In this document: positions 17,416 through 27,013 of the stretch, piece by piece | How positions within the stretch are numbered: the stretch's first letter is position 1 | Layout of the letters: the number at the start of each line of letters is the position of its first letter | Source of the DNA: an uncultured Gemmatimonadota bacterium | GTDB lineage: Bacteria > Gemmatimonadota > Gemmatimonadetes > Palauibacterales > Palauibacteraceae | Length of the DNA: 64,000 bases | NCBI GenBank assembly: GCA_913043255.1 | Contig: CAJWLK010000010.1 | Span: 24,016 to 88,015 of the forward strand | Direction of reading: 5' to 3' | The notes under the pieces: generated by a model | Database searches by the model: none | Told to the model about the DNA's origin: nothing | The model's input: only the letters and a program-made list of their open reading frames with translations | Program-made: the position numbers and the translations under genes

Positions 17416-19037
17416 AGGGTTGGAGAGAAAGACTATTGCCGAATCGGTCTGTGTACCTTCTTCTCGCCGGCACTCTCATGGGGTTGGCCCATCCTCCGTT
17501 TCACCTTTTGGTCCCTTCTTTTGTGGCACTCGTTCCCCTTGTTCTGTGGCTTGAGGAACTTCCTGATACGGTAGAAAGTTACCGACAGGCTCGGATTGGC
17601 GGATTTTTCTTTGGTCTTGTCTACTATACTCTGGTATTTCATTGGTTATTAGTTGCGTTGATCTTTTACACTTGGATGGCACTATTCGCGTTCCTGGCTC
17701 CGATCATCATCCTCTCTTTTTTCATGTCAGGGATGGTGGCAGCCGTTCATTCAGTTCGGGTACGACTAAGATGGCCGATCTGGGCCGTATTCCCGATATT
17801 TTGGACGGCTAACGAGTGGCTCCGAGCTTCACTTCCACAAATAGCCTTCCCTTGGATGCAACTTGGAGACACGCTTACGAATTACCCGTGGCTCATTGGT
17901 GCCGCAGACCTTGTTGGATCGCGTGGACTCTCGCTTTGGTTGGCGCTGATCAATACCCTCGTTGCTCTTGGATTCATGGCGTATCGGTCAGGTAGAATCG
18001 GCCGGTTACTGCGACCAGCCCTAGCGCTTGCGTTGACCTTCACTCTTGCGATCGGATATTCACTGATTCGGTCAAGAAATCTTGAACTACGCCCAGTAGC
18101 GAGCCTAGGTGTGGTGCAACCAAATGTGCCACAACACATCAAACTCGAAGATCCAGCCGTTGCGACAGATAGTGCGTTGCGAGCCAGCGAGGTCTTAGTG
18201 AGGCCGTGGATTGAGAAAGAGTCTCTCGACTTGGTATTGTTTCCCGAAACGATGCTTCAGGTGTACCTGGATCCGATCCCCTCGCTTGGCTTCGCAGGTA
18301 GTCCTACAGTGGACTATTGGGTGACTTCTCTCGCAGAATCCCTCGACGCAGATATTGTTGTCGGGGCGCTAGGTGTCAAAAACCAACTGAACGCCGACTT
18401 TGTTCCGTTCAATTCCGCTTTTCACTTTCAGCCGGAACGGGGAAGGGTCTCCCAATATGATAAACGATTTTTGGTCCCGATGGTTGAGCGAGTGCCATTC
18501 ATTCCACCGGAATGGCTTGCTGGGATCCCTTACATGAGTGGTTCGTTTGGTGTAGGAGACCTGGTATTACCAATCGAGATCAATACTGAGCGTGGACAAG
18601 CAGCTTTTGGGACAATGATCTGCTACGAGTCCATTTTTTCACCATTGGCCCGTCACTATCGGCGCAATGGAGCTGATTTCCTTGTGAATATTACTAACGA
18701 TTCATGGTTTGGACGTGAGGTATGGTGGAGTCGGTCAAGTGGTTTATCACAACACCCTGCACATCTTGTGATGCGAGCAATTGAGACTCGTATGGGGGTT
18801 GCTCGCTCATCAAATACGGGAATTTCTGAAATCGTGGATCCACTGGGGCGAGTATCCCATAAGACGGAGTTATTCAGGTCAGCGGCCTTTGTTGCTGATG
18901 TTCATACTACCGATGTAGAAACGCTCTTTGTCAAATACGGTGATGTGGTGGGGACTGGAGCGATGATTGCAGCGATTTTTGCCCTTTGTGTCTCTAGCTT
19001 AGCTGCCAGGAAGTCAGATGTGGTGGTAGAGGTATGA
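17412..19037 (+). CDS. lnt: Apolipoprotein N-acyltransferase Lnt
   Basis: 541-residue inner-membrane enzyme adding the third acyl chain to lipoproteins. Six or so transmembrane helices fill the first 220 residues. A carbon-nitrogen hydrolase domain follows with catalytic triad Glu279 (FPETMLQ), Lys351 (DKRFLVP) and Cys404 (MICYESIF), and NITNDSWFG and RAIETRMGVARSSNTG also match. A final membrane segment lies at the C-terminus. The GTG at 17412 overlaps the hemL stop as GTGA; a longer frame upstream lies inside hemL. The many lipoproteins in this window (37224, 43916, 46982, 53693, 55474) are plausible substrates. Confidence 0.95.
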   Translation: MKGWRERLLPNRSVYLLLAGTLMGLAHPPFHLLVPSFVALVPLVLWLEELPDTVESYRQARIGGFFFGLVYYTLVFHWLLVALIFYTWMALFAFLAPIIILSFFMSGMVAAVHSVRVRLRWPIWAVFPIFWTANEWLRASLPQIAFPWMQLGDTLTNYPWLIGAADLVGSRGLSLWLALINTLVALGFMAYRSGRIGRLLRPALALALTFTLAIGYSLIRSRNLELRPVASLGVVQPNVPQHIKLEDPAVATDSALRASEVLVRPWIEKESLDLVLFPETMLQVYLDPIPSLGFAGSPTVDYWVTSLAESLDADIVVGALGVKNQLNADFVPFNSAFHFQPERGRVSQYDKRFLVPMVERVPFIPPEWLAGIPYMSGSFGVGDLVLPIEINTERGQAAFGTMICYESIFSPLARHYRRNGADFLVNITNDSWFGREVWWSRSSGLSQHPAHLVMRAIETRMGVARSSNTGISEIVDPLGRVSHKTELFRSAAFVADVHTTDVETLFVKYGDVVGTGAMIAAIFALCVSSLAARKSDVVVEV

Positions 19038-21082
19038 TTCGTTGGCTAAAAACCTATTTGTTGGCCTTTTTAGGGTTGATGATTGGAGCGATTGGTATGC
19101 TTGGTCAGGTTCGGGATACCCTGCCAAGTGATACGACCGTTTTCCAGATGCAGGAGCTTCGCGTCCGGGCTACGCGACCGGTTGCCAGCACATCGGGAGG
19201 AAGTGCGGTACGTCTCAATCTTCAATCTCCCCGTCTTCAGGCCGTGCCCCTGCTCTCTGAAGCGTTGCGCGAGCTACCGTTTGTACAAGTCCGCACAAAC
19301 TCTCGAGGGGAGGCACAGCTAACGCTTCGAGGAACGGAAAGCCGCCAGGTCGCGGTCCTGGTAGATGGGATTCCTCTTACTCTTGGGTGGGATGCTCGAA
19401 GCGATCTATCATTGATTCCTGTAGACGCAGCCCGTGAGGTGCAATTCTTTCGTGGGATCTCTTCCGTTCTCCATGGACCTAATGTCCTAGGTGGAGTTGT
19501 GGCGATCGATATAGCGCGGGAAGACGTGGACCCCGATGCGCGATTGAATGGATTCCAGGTCGCGGTTGATGAGACTGGTGGTACTGTTCTTGGAGGTCGA
19601 CTTGGAGGAGCATGGAGCTTTGAGAATGGCGGATTATCGCTACAGGCTGGAGGTGGAACCCGGTCGCGAGACGGTGTCCCGATTCCGAAAGGTGTTACCC
19701 AACCAGTTACTTCAAGGCAGGGTACACAACTAAACAGTGATCTGGAGCATTCAAGTGCGTTCCTGACAGGTCGTTACGAGACAGTGTCAGGCGCATGGTT
19801 CTCACTGTCAACTTTTGGCTATCAGGCAGAAAAAGGGGTTCCGCCCGAACTTCATTTACTTCAACCGCGACGTTGGCGTATCCCCGATACCAAGCGCTTT
19901 CTGTCTGCGCTGTCAGCAGGCACTGCATGGGGTAAAACCCCGTTTGGAACAGGAGACTTCGAGGTCAGCCTAGGCATCGATCTGGGCGAAAGTCAGATCG
20001 ATGAGTTTGAAACGTTGGCGTATCAAACAGTTACCGAACAGGAAGTCGCCGACGACCGAACCCTTACGCTCCGGGTGCTATCAGATCATGAAATTGGCCC
20101 GGGAATCTTTCGAACTGCATTTACCTGGGCGGACACACGACATATCGAAGAGATTGATCCGAGTGAAGGTGCCTCGACATTTAGACAACGACTCTTCAGT
20201 CTTGGCGCAGAGGTGGAATTGCCCATGGCTGAGTCTGGGTCGGGCTTTTGGTCGCGCACAAACCTAAGCGCTGGGGTGAGTTTCGATGGTGCCAGTACGC
20301 CCGAGACTGGTGGCAGACCTTCTCGAAACCCGATCAACGATTGGGGGGCACGCGTAGGGGGATCCGCTTGGTTGGGGGATGCAACCCGTCTTCACGTAGG
20401 AATGAGTCGCAAGGTCCGCTTCCCGTCATTACGGGAGCTCTATTCAGGCGCTCTCGGCCGATTCGTTCCCAATCCCAATCTTAAACCGGAGGTTCTAGGT
20501 GCACTCGAAGCGGGGCTTACGGGTACTGGGGTTGGACTAGGTGGCAGGCTTGAGGCACAAGCAGTCATCTTCGATCAACGCTTCTCGGATGCTATTGTAA
20601 GGAGGGGCCTCGGGGATGGACGGTTTCAGCGTCAAAATCGTAATCGTGTGAGGGCTACAGGGCTTGAACTCTTGGGCACGGTAAGCTGGAGTGCGGCGGA
20701 GTTGGGTGGAAACGTTACTTGGCAAAATGTTAGTTTGATTGATGAGTCGAACCCTGCTCGTAAATATCGTGCAGAATATCAGCCTGAACTGTTTGGATCC
20801 GTCAACTTGGCTGCCCCACTACTCGTTGGGTTTAGAGGCAGGGCGAGTGTCGATCTTGTTGGCCGTCAGTTTTGTGTGAATCCGGAACGAGGGATGGATA
20901 CCGCTCTTACGAGAACGGAACACCTTAATCTTCTTGTGAGCCGAGAATGGAACTTGGGTGGTTGGTTCCGCACTGTGCAGGCATCAATTGCTTTCAATAA
21001 CGTGACCGATTCTGTCGTATTTGATCAATGCGGCCTTCCTCAGCCGGGTCGGTTGTTTCGGTTTCAGCTGCGATTGTTCTGA
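19034..21082 (+). CDS. TonB-dependent outer-membrane receptor
   Basis: 682-residue active-transport barrel. A signal peptide (about 1-25) leads to a mature N-terminus with a TonB-box-like stretch (FQMQELRVRA). A plug domain at about 45-155 includes LPFVQVRTNSRGEAQLTLRG and GPNVLGGVVAID. The remainder is a 22-strand-type barrel, with the conserved end FRFQLRLF terminating in phenylalanine. The ATG overlaps the lnt stop. The substrate is not evident; siderophores, cobalamin or other chelates are possible. The following deacetylase gene starts 7 bases downstream. Confidence 0.88.
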   Translation: MIRWLKTYLLAFLGLMIGAIGMLGQVRDTLPSDTTVFQMQELRVRATRPVASTSGGSAVRLNLQSPRLQAVPLLSEALRELPFVQVRTNSRGEAQLTLRGTESRQVAVLVDGIPLTLGWDARSDLSLIPVDAAREVQFFRGISSVLHGPNVLGGVVAIDIAREDVDPDARLNGFQVAVDETGGTVLGGRLGGAWSFENGGLSLQAGGGTRSRDGVPIPKGVTQPVTSRQGTQLNSDLEHSSAFLTGRYETVSGAWFSLSTFGYQAEKGVPPELHLLQPRRWRIPDTKRFLSALSAGTAWGKTPFGTGDFEVSLGIDLGESQIDEFETLAYQTVTEQEVADDRTLTLRVLSDHEIGPGIFRTAFTWADTRHIEEIDPSEGASTFRQRLFSLGAEVELPMAESGSGFWSRTNLSAGVSFDGASTPETGGRPSRNPINDWGARVGGSAWLGDATRLHVGMSRKVRFPSLRELYSGALGRFVPNPNLKPEVLGALEAGLTGTGVGLGGRLEAQAVIFDQRFSDAIVRRGLGDGRFQRQNRNRVRATGLELLGTVSWSAAELGGNVTWQNVSLIDESNPARKYRAEYQPELFGSVNLAAPLLVGFRGRASVDLVGRQFCVNPERGMDTALTRTEHLNLLVSREWNLGGWFRTVQASIAFNNVTDSVVFDQCGLPQPGRLFRFQLRLF

Positions 21083-21088
21083 TCTTGT

Positions 21089-22015
21089 TTGTACCGTCGG
21101 GATGACAGTTTGAGAGTGAGTTACTCGCCGGGCTATGAGATTCCGCTACCAGATGGACACGCGTTCCCGATGGGAAAGTTTCTTGCTCTTCGCCAAATTC
21201 TTGAGCGTGATGGGCTGATTACTGCTGGTGATGTTGTCGAGCCCCAAGAGGCCCGCTGGTCTGATCTGGCCCTTACACATACTCCGAGTTACCTCCAAAA
21301 GCTCCGGACAGGGTCTTTCGAACGTACGGAGATACGCAGACTCGGGCTTCCGTGGTCTCCGGCTTTAGTTCGCCGATCACGTTTAGCCGTGCGTGGGACA
21401 CTAAACGCAGCTTGGATGGCACTTGAAGATGGTATGGCTGCCAATCTCGCTGGTGGAACACACCATGCGTTTCCTGATCACGGAGAGGGTTTTTGTGTGC
21501 TTAACGATATCGGAGTTGCCGTGCGGACACTAAGACGCGGCGGGTGGATCGGAAGAGCTCTGGTAATTGATCTTGATGTTCACCAAGGCAATGGCACGGC
21601 GGCAGTTTTTGCTACAGACCCTGACACGTTCACGTTCTCAATGCATGGAGAGGGGAATTACCCGTTTCCAAAGACCCAATCAGACTTAGATGTGGGGCTC
21701 CCCGACGGTACAAGTGACAGCATCTATGTAGATGCCTTGAACCGACACCTACCGGAGGCGTTCGAGCAGGCTCAACCCGATATCGTGTTCTATCTTGCTG
21801 GTGTTGATGTTATGGAGGGGGATCGATTCGGTCGACTTGCATTGACGCTAACGGGACTCGAAATGAGGGACCGCATCGTAATCGATATGACAAGAGATTG
21901 GGATGTTCCGATGACACTGTTGCTCTCTGGAGGGTATGCGAAAAGCCCCGAAGCAACAGCTGAGTTACACGCGGTCGCACACCGGGTTGCATCGACTAAC
22001 TCGGGGGTCTCGTGA
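21089..22015 (+). CDS. Histone-deacetylase-superfamily amidohydrolase
   Basis: 308-residue zinc hydrolase of the HDAC/AcuC/acetylpolyamine amidohydrolase superfamily, closest in style to HDAC11-like bacterial proteins. The N-terminus YEIPLPDGHAFPMGKF is typical. The active site has His125-His126 (GTHHAF), Asp163 and His165 in DLDVHQGNG, and Asp240 in AGVDVMEGD, giving the two Asp and one His zinc ligands. The substrate could be an acetyl-lysine or a small acetylated amine. The start is TTG 21089 (GTG 21116 is an alternative). Its stop overlaps the menF start, placing it in the menaquinone operon without an obvious metabolic reason. Confidence 0.88.
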   Translation: MYRRDDSLRVSYSPGYEIPLPDGHAFPMGKFLALRQILERDGLITAGDVVEPQEARWSDLALTHTPSYLQKLRTGSFERTEIRRLGLPWSPALVRRSRLAVRGTLNAAWMALEDGMAANLAGGTHHAFPDHGEGFCVLNDIGVAVRTLRRGGWIGRALVIDLDVHQGNGTAAVFATDPDTFTFSMHGEGNYPFPKTQSDLDVGLPDGTSDSIYVDALNRHLPEAFEQAQPDIVFYLAGVDVMEGDRFGRLALTLTGLEMRDRIVIDMTRDWDVPMTLLLSGGYAKSPEATAELHAVAHRVASTNSGVS

Positions 22016-23433
22016 AAACCTCAGAATCCACAAAGGAGCAGACGCTTGCTACGACAGGCTTGAACGGGTCGTTCTTCGCCAGCGTCACAGTACAGTTGAG
22101 CAGTCTCGAGCCTGAAACTGTTCTTGCAAACCCTCCATCTAGCGTCCGTGGATTCTGGCAAAGTGGCCCTCATTGGATTGCGTACGCGGGTTCCGTGGCG
22201 GAGATCGATAGCCGAGAACGCCACCATGGTACACAGAGAACTTTGTTCCAATGGGTGAGCGAGAGTGCTGAGAAGTTATATGAGAGCAATTGGGTGTTAG
22301 ACCGCGATGGCGACTTGTGTCGGCCGCGACTTCATGGAGGGATGGCGTTCGATCGCTGTACCCTTGTTGATGCTGAACCCGGGTTCTGGGAGGTTTTTCC
22401 GGAGGCACGGTTCACCCTTCCTGCGTTTGAAGTAGAGGCAGATGGTAGTGGTGCTCGTCTCACTGTCACACGGCAGTTTCCTGAAGACATGCCACGAGAT
22501 CAGGCGATCGATGCTCTTCGGCATCGTGCATCTAGGACTAGGAAACATCTCCTTGAATTGGAGCGGAAGGGGGGCGTCTCTAGTGCCGTACCCTCGGCTA
22601 CAGCCCTTGCAGAACCGGTCGGGGTTGAATTTTGGTCACGAGGGGTAAATCGTATTTTGAAAGAGATCGCTGGAGGGAATGTCCGTAAGGTTGTATTGGC
22701 ACGCCCACTGGACGTCACATTGGCGGAGGTTCCTGATTCGGTGAGTGTCCTCGCCGCACTTCGAACCGCGAATCCCTTATCGCACGTGTATCTGAGACAG
22801 TTTGCACGGGATCGGTTTTTATTGGGGGCTGCCCCTGAGCTCATTTGTTCACTTCATGACGATGTGTTCCACACGATGGCTGTTGGAGGGTCGACGCCAC
22901 GTGGAGCTGACCCTGAATCTGATGGTTGGCTCGGGCGACAACTGTTAGGTAGTCATAAGAATAGAGTTGAGCACACTATCGTGGTAGAAGATATCATTAA
23001 GCACTTATCTGAGGTTGGGATTAATATGGAAGAGCTGCCCGCTCCTGCCCTCCTTCGACTACCTAGAATCCAACACCTTCGAACCGACTTGCACGCGTCA
23101 GTACCCTCTGAGACTAGTATCATCTCGTTGATAGAAGCTCTCCATCCAACAGCAGCAGTATGTGGAGAGCCAGGAACGGTTGCGCTGGATATTTTGAATG
23201 AAGAAGAGTCGGTTGGTCGCGGATGGTATGCGGGCCCAGTTGGGTGGTTTGACGCAGCAGGGAATGGCGAGTTTGCACCAGCTCTTAGGTCAGCGGTATG
23301 TCGTGGTCCGTTACTTCGCCTTTTCGCTGGTTCTGGTATCGTATCAGGCTCGCGACCTCTCGCTGAATGGGATGAAACACGAGTTAAATTTCAGACGATG
23401 TTAGACGCTTTAGGCGTGGCGCGCGTACCGTGA
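22012..23433 (+). CDS. menF: Isochorismate synthase
   Basis: 473-residue chorismate-binding enzyme converting chorismate to isochorismate, the entry to menaquinone synthesis. The C-terminal catalytic domain (about 205-465) carries VRKVVLARPLDV, FLLGAAPELICS, the AVGGSTPRG box, HTIVVEDIIKHL, LHPTAAVCGEP and GWYAGPVGWFD. The N-terminal region is divergent as in other MenF. It starts at GTG overlapping the deacetylase stop and overlaps menD by four bases. A salicylate or anthranilate synthase is less likely given the adjoining menD. Confidence 0.95.
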   Translation: MKTSESTKEQTLATTGLNGSFFASVTVQLSSLEPETVLANPPSSVRGFWQSGPHWIAYAGSVAEIDSRERHHGTQRTLFQWVSESAEKLYESNWVLDRDGDLCRPRLHGGMAFDRCTLVDAEPGFWEVFPEARFTLPAFEVEADGSGARLTVTRQFPEDMPRDQAIDALRHRASRTRKHLLELERKGGVSSAVPSATALAEPVGVEFWSRGVNRILKEIAGGNVRKVVLARPLDVTLAEVPDSVSVLAALRTANPLSHVYLRQFARDRFLLGAAPELICSLHDDVFHTMAVGGSTPRGADPESDGWLGRQLLGSHKNRVEHTIVVEDIIKHLSEVGINMEELPAPALLRLPRIQHLRTDLHASVPSETSIISLIEALHPTAAVCGEPGTVALDILNEEESVGRGWYAGPVGWFDAAGNGEFAPALRSAVCRGPLLRLFAGSGIVSGSRPLAEWDETRVKFQTMLDALGVARVP

Positions 23434-25175
23434 CTGACGTATCCAATCGGAATGTCTTATGGGCACGATCACTCGCCGCCGAATGGGCAAATCTCGGCGT
23501 AACGGAAGTTTGTATAGGATCGGGGTCTCGATCTGCTCCTTTGGTCGAAGCGTTCTCGAACGATGAGCGGTTTAGAATTCACCCGCATGTAGATGAGCGT
23601 TCAGCCGCTTTTTTAGCGCTCGGAGTCGGAGCAGCGACCGGCCGGCCTGCCGCAGTAGTGACAACTTCAGGTACGGCTGCAGTGAACCTGTTCCCAGCTG
23701 TTGTTGAAGCAAGCCAAAGTGGTATTCCGCTGTTGTTGGTGACAGCTGATCGACCAGCGAGTCTCCGCGGCTCTGATGCTAATCAGACTATCGACCAGGC
23801 AGACTTGTTTGGTCAGTATCCGCGGCTCGCGCTCGACCTTTCTACTCCAGAGCTTACGCCAGATGCTCTGGATAACCTTCGCGCTGCTGCACGACGGGCC
23901 TGGGTTGCAACAGTCGAAAATCCATGTGGCCCAGTACAGGTTAATGTTCAGTTTGAAAAGCCACTGGACCCGACAATGATCCCGGGAGATATCTCTTTGA
24001 TTTCTCAAAACCCGGAAATGTTGTTGAAAGGAAATGCCCGTCCGGTTGAAGTGCGGCGCAGCTGCGAATCGGGTGATGAGCTAGCCAGGTTGATCGATGG
24101 CGCTACACGACCACTCATTATTTGTGGCCCAAATCATGATTCGGCAATTGGACGGTCGGCACTTACACTCGCATCTGCTTTAGGAAGTCCTGTAGTTGGT
24201 GATCCTCTATCAGGTACTCGTTTCGCGCCCAAGGCGATCGGGACGACTATGGGGTACGCTGACTTGAGCCTCTCCGATGAAGAAGTCGCGGCTGCATTAA
24301 CCCCTGACGTGATTGTTAGGGTAGGTCGGGCTCCGACCTCGGCCTCGACTCTCCGTTTCCTCAAAAGGCATGCTAGTGCTCGACAAATTGTGTTAGATGG
24401 AAGCGACTTGTGGAAAGACCATCTGTCTACGGCGACCCACTATGTGGTGGCCGATCCCGCAACCACACTTAGAACTGCAGCTAATATCGTCGCCTCCAAC
24501 GCCGGTCACGAATGGCTTGATCAATGGCGACGTGTTGATGCTGCTACGGCAGCAGCCGTTGTCCCGACGTTAGACCAAACATGGTTCGAAGGAGCAATCG
24601 CGGCGGCGATCGCTGACGGTCTATCGCCCGACTCAACATGGTTTATCGGAAATTCGATGCCGATTCGAGATGTCGACGCATTTGCGGGAGTTCGAGAACA
24701 ATCCTTCGAAACCATAGGATTCAGGGGTGCAAGCGGGATAGACGGGAATGTTAGTGGCGCCCTCGGTGCTGCGATCGCGCGTGGGAAGCCAGCTGTGGCC
24801 TTGATCGGAGATCTAACATTACTCCACGATGTAGGTGCGCTCCTTGTTGATAGATCTATCTCGGTTACGCTGCGACTCATCGTAATCCAGAATCGCGGCG
24901 GAGGCATATTCCACATGCTCCCAATTCGGGAGTATGACCCTCCCTTCACGCCGTACCTGGTGATGCCGCAACAGGTTGAGTTGTCTGGTGTTGCGGCTGC
25001 GGCTGGAATCCCCCACAGTCTCGTCGCATCTATTGATGAGTTACGCCAAGAACTCAAAAAGCCAGAAGGGCCGGGGCTTAAGATTGTAGAGGCGCAGATC
25101 GATAGATACGAGAATTGGGACCATCGGGAGACCACGGTCCAATGCGCGCAATCGGCGGCGAGGTCTTCTCTGTAG
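23430..25175 (+). CDS. menD: SEPHCHC synthase MenD
   Basis: 581-residue thiamine-diphosphate enzyme joining 2-oxoglutarate to isochorismate. The pyrimidine-binding domain begins with GVTEVCIGSGSRSAPLVEAF and contains HPHVDERSAAFLALG with the catalytic glutamate. DRPASLRGSDANQTIDQ follows. The C-terminal diphosphate domain has GIDGNVSGALGAAIA and LIGDLTLLHDVGAL (Mg-binding GD...). The length fits MenD. GTG start, GTGA overlap with menF. A 63-base gap precedes menB. Confidence 0.96.
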   Translation: MTDVSNRNVLWARSLAAEWANLGVTEVCIGSGSRSAPLVEAFSNDERFRIHPHVDERSAAFLALGVGAATGRPAAVVTTSGTAAVNLFPAVVEASQSGIPLLLVTADRPASLRGSDANQTIDQADLFGQYPRLALDLSTPELTPDALDNLRAAARRAWVATVENPCGPVQVNVQFEKPLDPTMIPGDISLISQNPEMLLKGNARPVEVRRSCESGDELARLIDGATRPLIICGPNHDSAIGRSALTLASALGSPVVGDPLSGTRFAPKAIGTTMGYADLSLSDEEVAAALTPDVIVRVGRAPTSASTLRFLKRHASARQIVLDGSDLWKDHLSTATHYVVADPATTLRTAANIVASNAGHEWLDQWRRVDAATAAAVVPTLDQTWFEGAIAAAIADGLSPDSTWFIGNSMPIRDVDAFAGVREQSFETIGFRGASGIDGNVSGALGAAIARGKPAVALIGDLTLLHDVGALLVDRSISVTLRLIVIQNRGGGIFHMLPIREYDPPFTPYLVMPQQVELSGVAAAAGIPHSLVASIDELRQELKKPEGPGLKIVEAQIDRYENWDHRETTVQCAQSAARSSL

Positions 25176-25238
25176 GGTGCAGGGACAGAGGGAAGGTTAA
25201 ACACGATCATTTCGGTATAGAAACGGAGAGCCTGATAT

Positions 25239-26099
25239 ATGAGTGAATCGGTAGTGTTACCGGTGAGTGATGTTACTTGGGAAGTGGTTAAAGGTTACGA
25301 AGATATCACCTACCACAAAGCCGAAGGGATTGCTCGCATCGCATTTAATCGTCCTGAGGTTCGAAATGCGTTTCGTCCCGAAACGCTCTTCGAGTTGTAC
25401 GAGGCATTCCAAGATGCTCGCGATGATGAAAAGATTGGTGTTGTCCTTTTCACGGGTAACGGTCCATCAAAGGATGGGAAATGGGCCTTCTGCTCAGGAG
25501 GGGACCAGCGAGTTCGGGGTGAGGCCGGTTACGTTGGTCAGGATGGTGTAGCTCGTCTCAATGTGCTTGATCTTCAGCGCTTGATTCGGTCGATGCCGAA
25601 GCCCGTCATTGCACTTGTGGCCGGTTATGCAATTGGTGGTGGCCACGTGCTCCACGTTGTGTGTGATATCAGTATCGCGGCGGATAACGCCGTATTCGGT
25701 CAGACGGGACCGAAGGTGGGTAGCTTTGATGGTGGATTTGGATCCTCCTATCTGGCGCGGTCGGTTGGACAGAAGAAGGCGCGAGAGATTTGGTACCTTT
25801 GCCGCCAATACGGGGCGGAGGAAGCCGAGAAGATGGGATTGGTTAACAAAGTTGTTCCGTTAGCGGACCTAGAGGTGGAAGGAGTGGATTGGGCAAGGGA
25901 GATTCTTGGTAAGAGCCCGCTTGCAATTCGCTTTCTCAAAGCAGCTTTCAATGCGGATTGCGATGGGCAAGCTGGTCTCCAGGAGCTAGCCGGACACGCA
26001 ACTATGCTCCTCTATATGACCGAAGAAGGGCAGGAGGGACGGAACGCGTTTCTCGAAAAACGTTCCCCGGACTTTCGAAAATATCCGTGGCGCCCCTAA
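25239..26099 (+). CDS. menB: 1,4-dihydroxy-2-naphthoyl-CoA synthase
   Basis: 286-residue crotonase-fold enzyme that closes the second ring from o-succinylbenzoyl-CoA. It has [25 protein letters not shown] near the N-terminus, [12 protein letters not shown] (oxyanion hole and bicarbonate region), [15 protein letters not shown] and the MenB-specific [18 protein letters not shown]. The C-terminal [20 protein letters not shown] is also family-typical. The ATG at 25239 is preceded by a modest GGAGAG site. It precedes menA by 26 bases. Confidence 0.97.
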   Translation: MSESVVLPVSDVTWEVVKGYEDITYHKAEGIARIAFNRPEVRNAFRPETLFELYEAFQDARDDEKIGVVLFTGNGPSKDGKWAFCSGGDQRVRGEAGYVGQDGVARLNVLDLQRLIRSMPKPVIALVAGYAIGGGHVLHVVCDISIAADNAVFGQTGPKVGSFDGGFGSSYLARSVGQKKAREIWYLCRQYGAEEAEKMGLVNKVVPLADLEVEGVDWAREILGKSPLAIRFLKAAFNADCDGQAGLQELAGHATMLLYMTEEGQEGRNAFLEKRSPDFRKYPWRP

Positions 26100-26125
26100 C
26101 CCAAATTCTGCTGGGGATAAACGCT

Positions 26126-27013
26126 GTGGAAAGCACTGCAAAAGTTCGAGCAGGCATCGCAGCAGCCCGGGTACGGACTCTTCCCGCTGCCGTAGGTCCG
26201 GTTCTGGTAGGTAGTGGGATCGCGTGGGCAGATGGCCAGTTCATCTTTCTCCCGTTCCTGGCAGCGCTGGTTGCAGCGATCCTAATACAAGTGGGGACGA
26301 ACTACGCGAATGACTACTCCGACTTTGTTCGCGGAGTAGATACCGAGGCACGTCTCGGTGATCCGAGGATGACTCAGACTGGACAACTCACAGCGGCTGC
26401 GGTTCGCGGAGGTGCAGCCCTGTCCTTTGCCTTGGCTATTGGCATCGGTGCTTACCTTGCTTGGAGAGGAGGTTGGCCTGTCGTTACGATCGGTCTCGCT
26501 TCGATTGCGGCAGGTATTTTTTATACGGGCGGCCCATGGCCGTTTGGTTACCATGGCTTGGGCGATCTGTTCGTGATCGTCTTCTTCGGGCCTATTGCTG
26601 TCGCCGGCACATATTATGTACAGGTCTTAAACTGGAATCGTGGCACTCTTCTTGCCGGTCTTGGCGTTGGTGCTCTTACCACGGCGATCCTCGTCGTAAA
26701 TAACCTGCGTGACTACTCAACTGACCGTGTGGCGGGTAAGCGGACGCTTGCGGTTCTTATAGGTAAGAGATCCACTCAAATTGAATACACGCTTCTGCTT
26801 CTCATAGCCGCAGCTGCACCCGTCCTTGGTACGATCTGGTTCGATTGGCCAATCCTCGTCTTGTCCAGCTTGGGGGCTCTGGTCCTCGTGGGTTCTTCAC
26901 TCAGGATTGTGTGGACGTACAAGGATCCACGGGAACTTAACTCAGCATTAGCTGCGACCGCGGGGGCAACTGGAGCCTATGGGTTCTTGTTTGCTCTGGG
27001 TTGTATCTGGTGA
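26126..27013 (+). CDS. menA: 1,4-dihydroxy-2-naphthoate polyprenyltransferase
   Basis: 295-residue UbiA-superfamily membrane enzyme attaching the polyprenyl tail to DHNA. About eight to nine transmembrane helices are visible. The first aspartate motif is NYANDYSDFVRGVD (about 57-70) and the second NNLRDYSTDRVAGKRTL (about 192-208). I use GTG 26126 with GGGGA nine bases upstream; GTG 26087, inside menB, would add 13 residues. Its stop overlaps the menE GTG. The tail substrate probably comes from the synthase at 3409. Confidence 0.93.
   Translation: MESTAKVRAGIAAARVRTLPAAVGPVLVGSGIAWADGQFIFLPFLAALVAAILIQVGTNYANDYSDFVRGVDTEARLGDPRMTQTGQLTAAAVRGGAALSFALAIGIGAYLAWRGGWPVVTIGLASIAAGIFYTGGPWPFGYHGLGDLFVIVFFGPIAVAGTYYVQVLNWNRGTLLAGLGVGALTTAILVVNNLRDYSTDRVAGKRTLAVLIGKRSTQIEYTLLLLIAAAAPVLGTIWFDWPILVLSSLGALVLVGSSLRIVWTYKDPRELNSALAATAGATGAYGFLFALGCIW

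Noticed and set aside
25958..26125. A longer MenA starting inside menB
   Set aside because: The added residues are Arg-rich and unlike the family; GTG 26126 has a ribosome site and gives the usual length.
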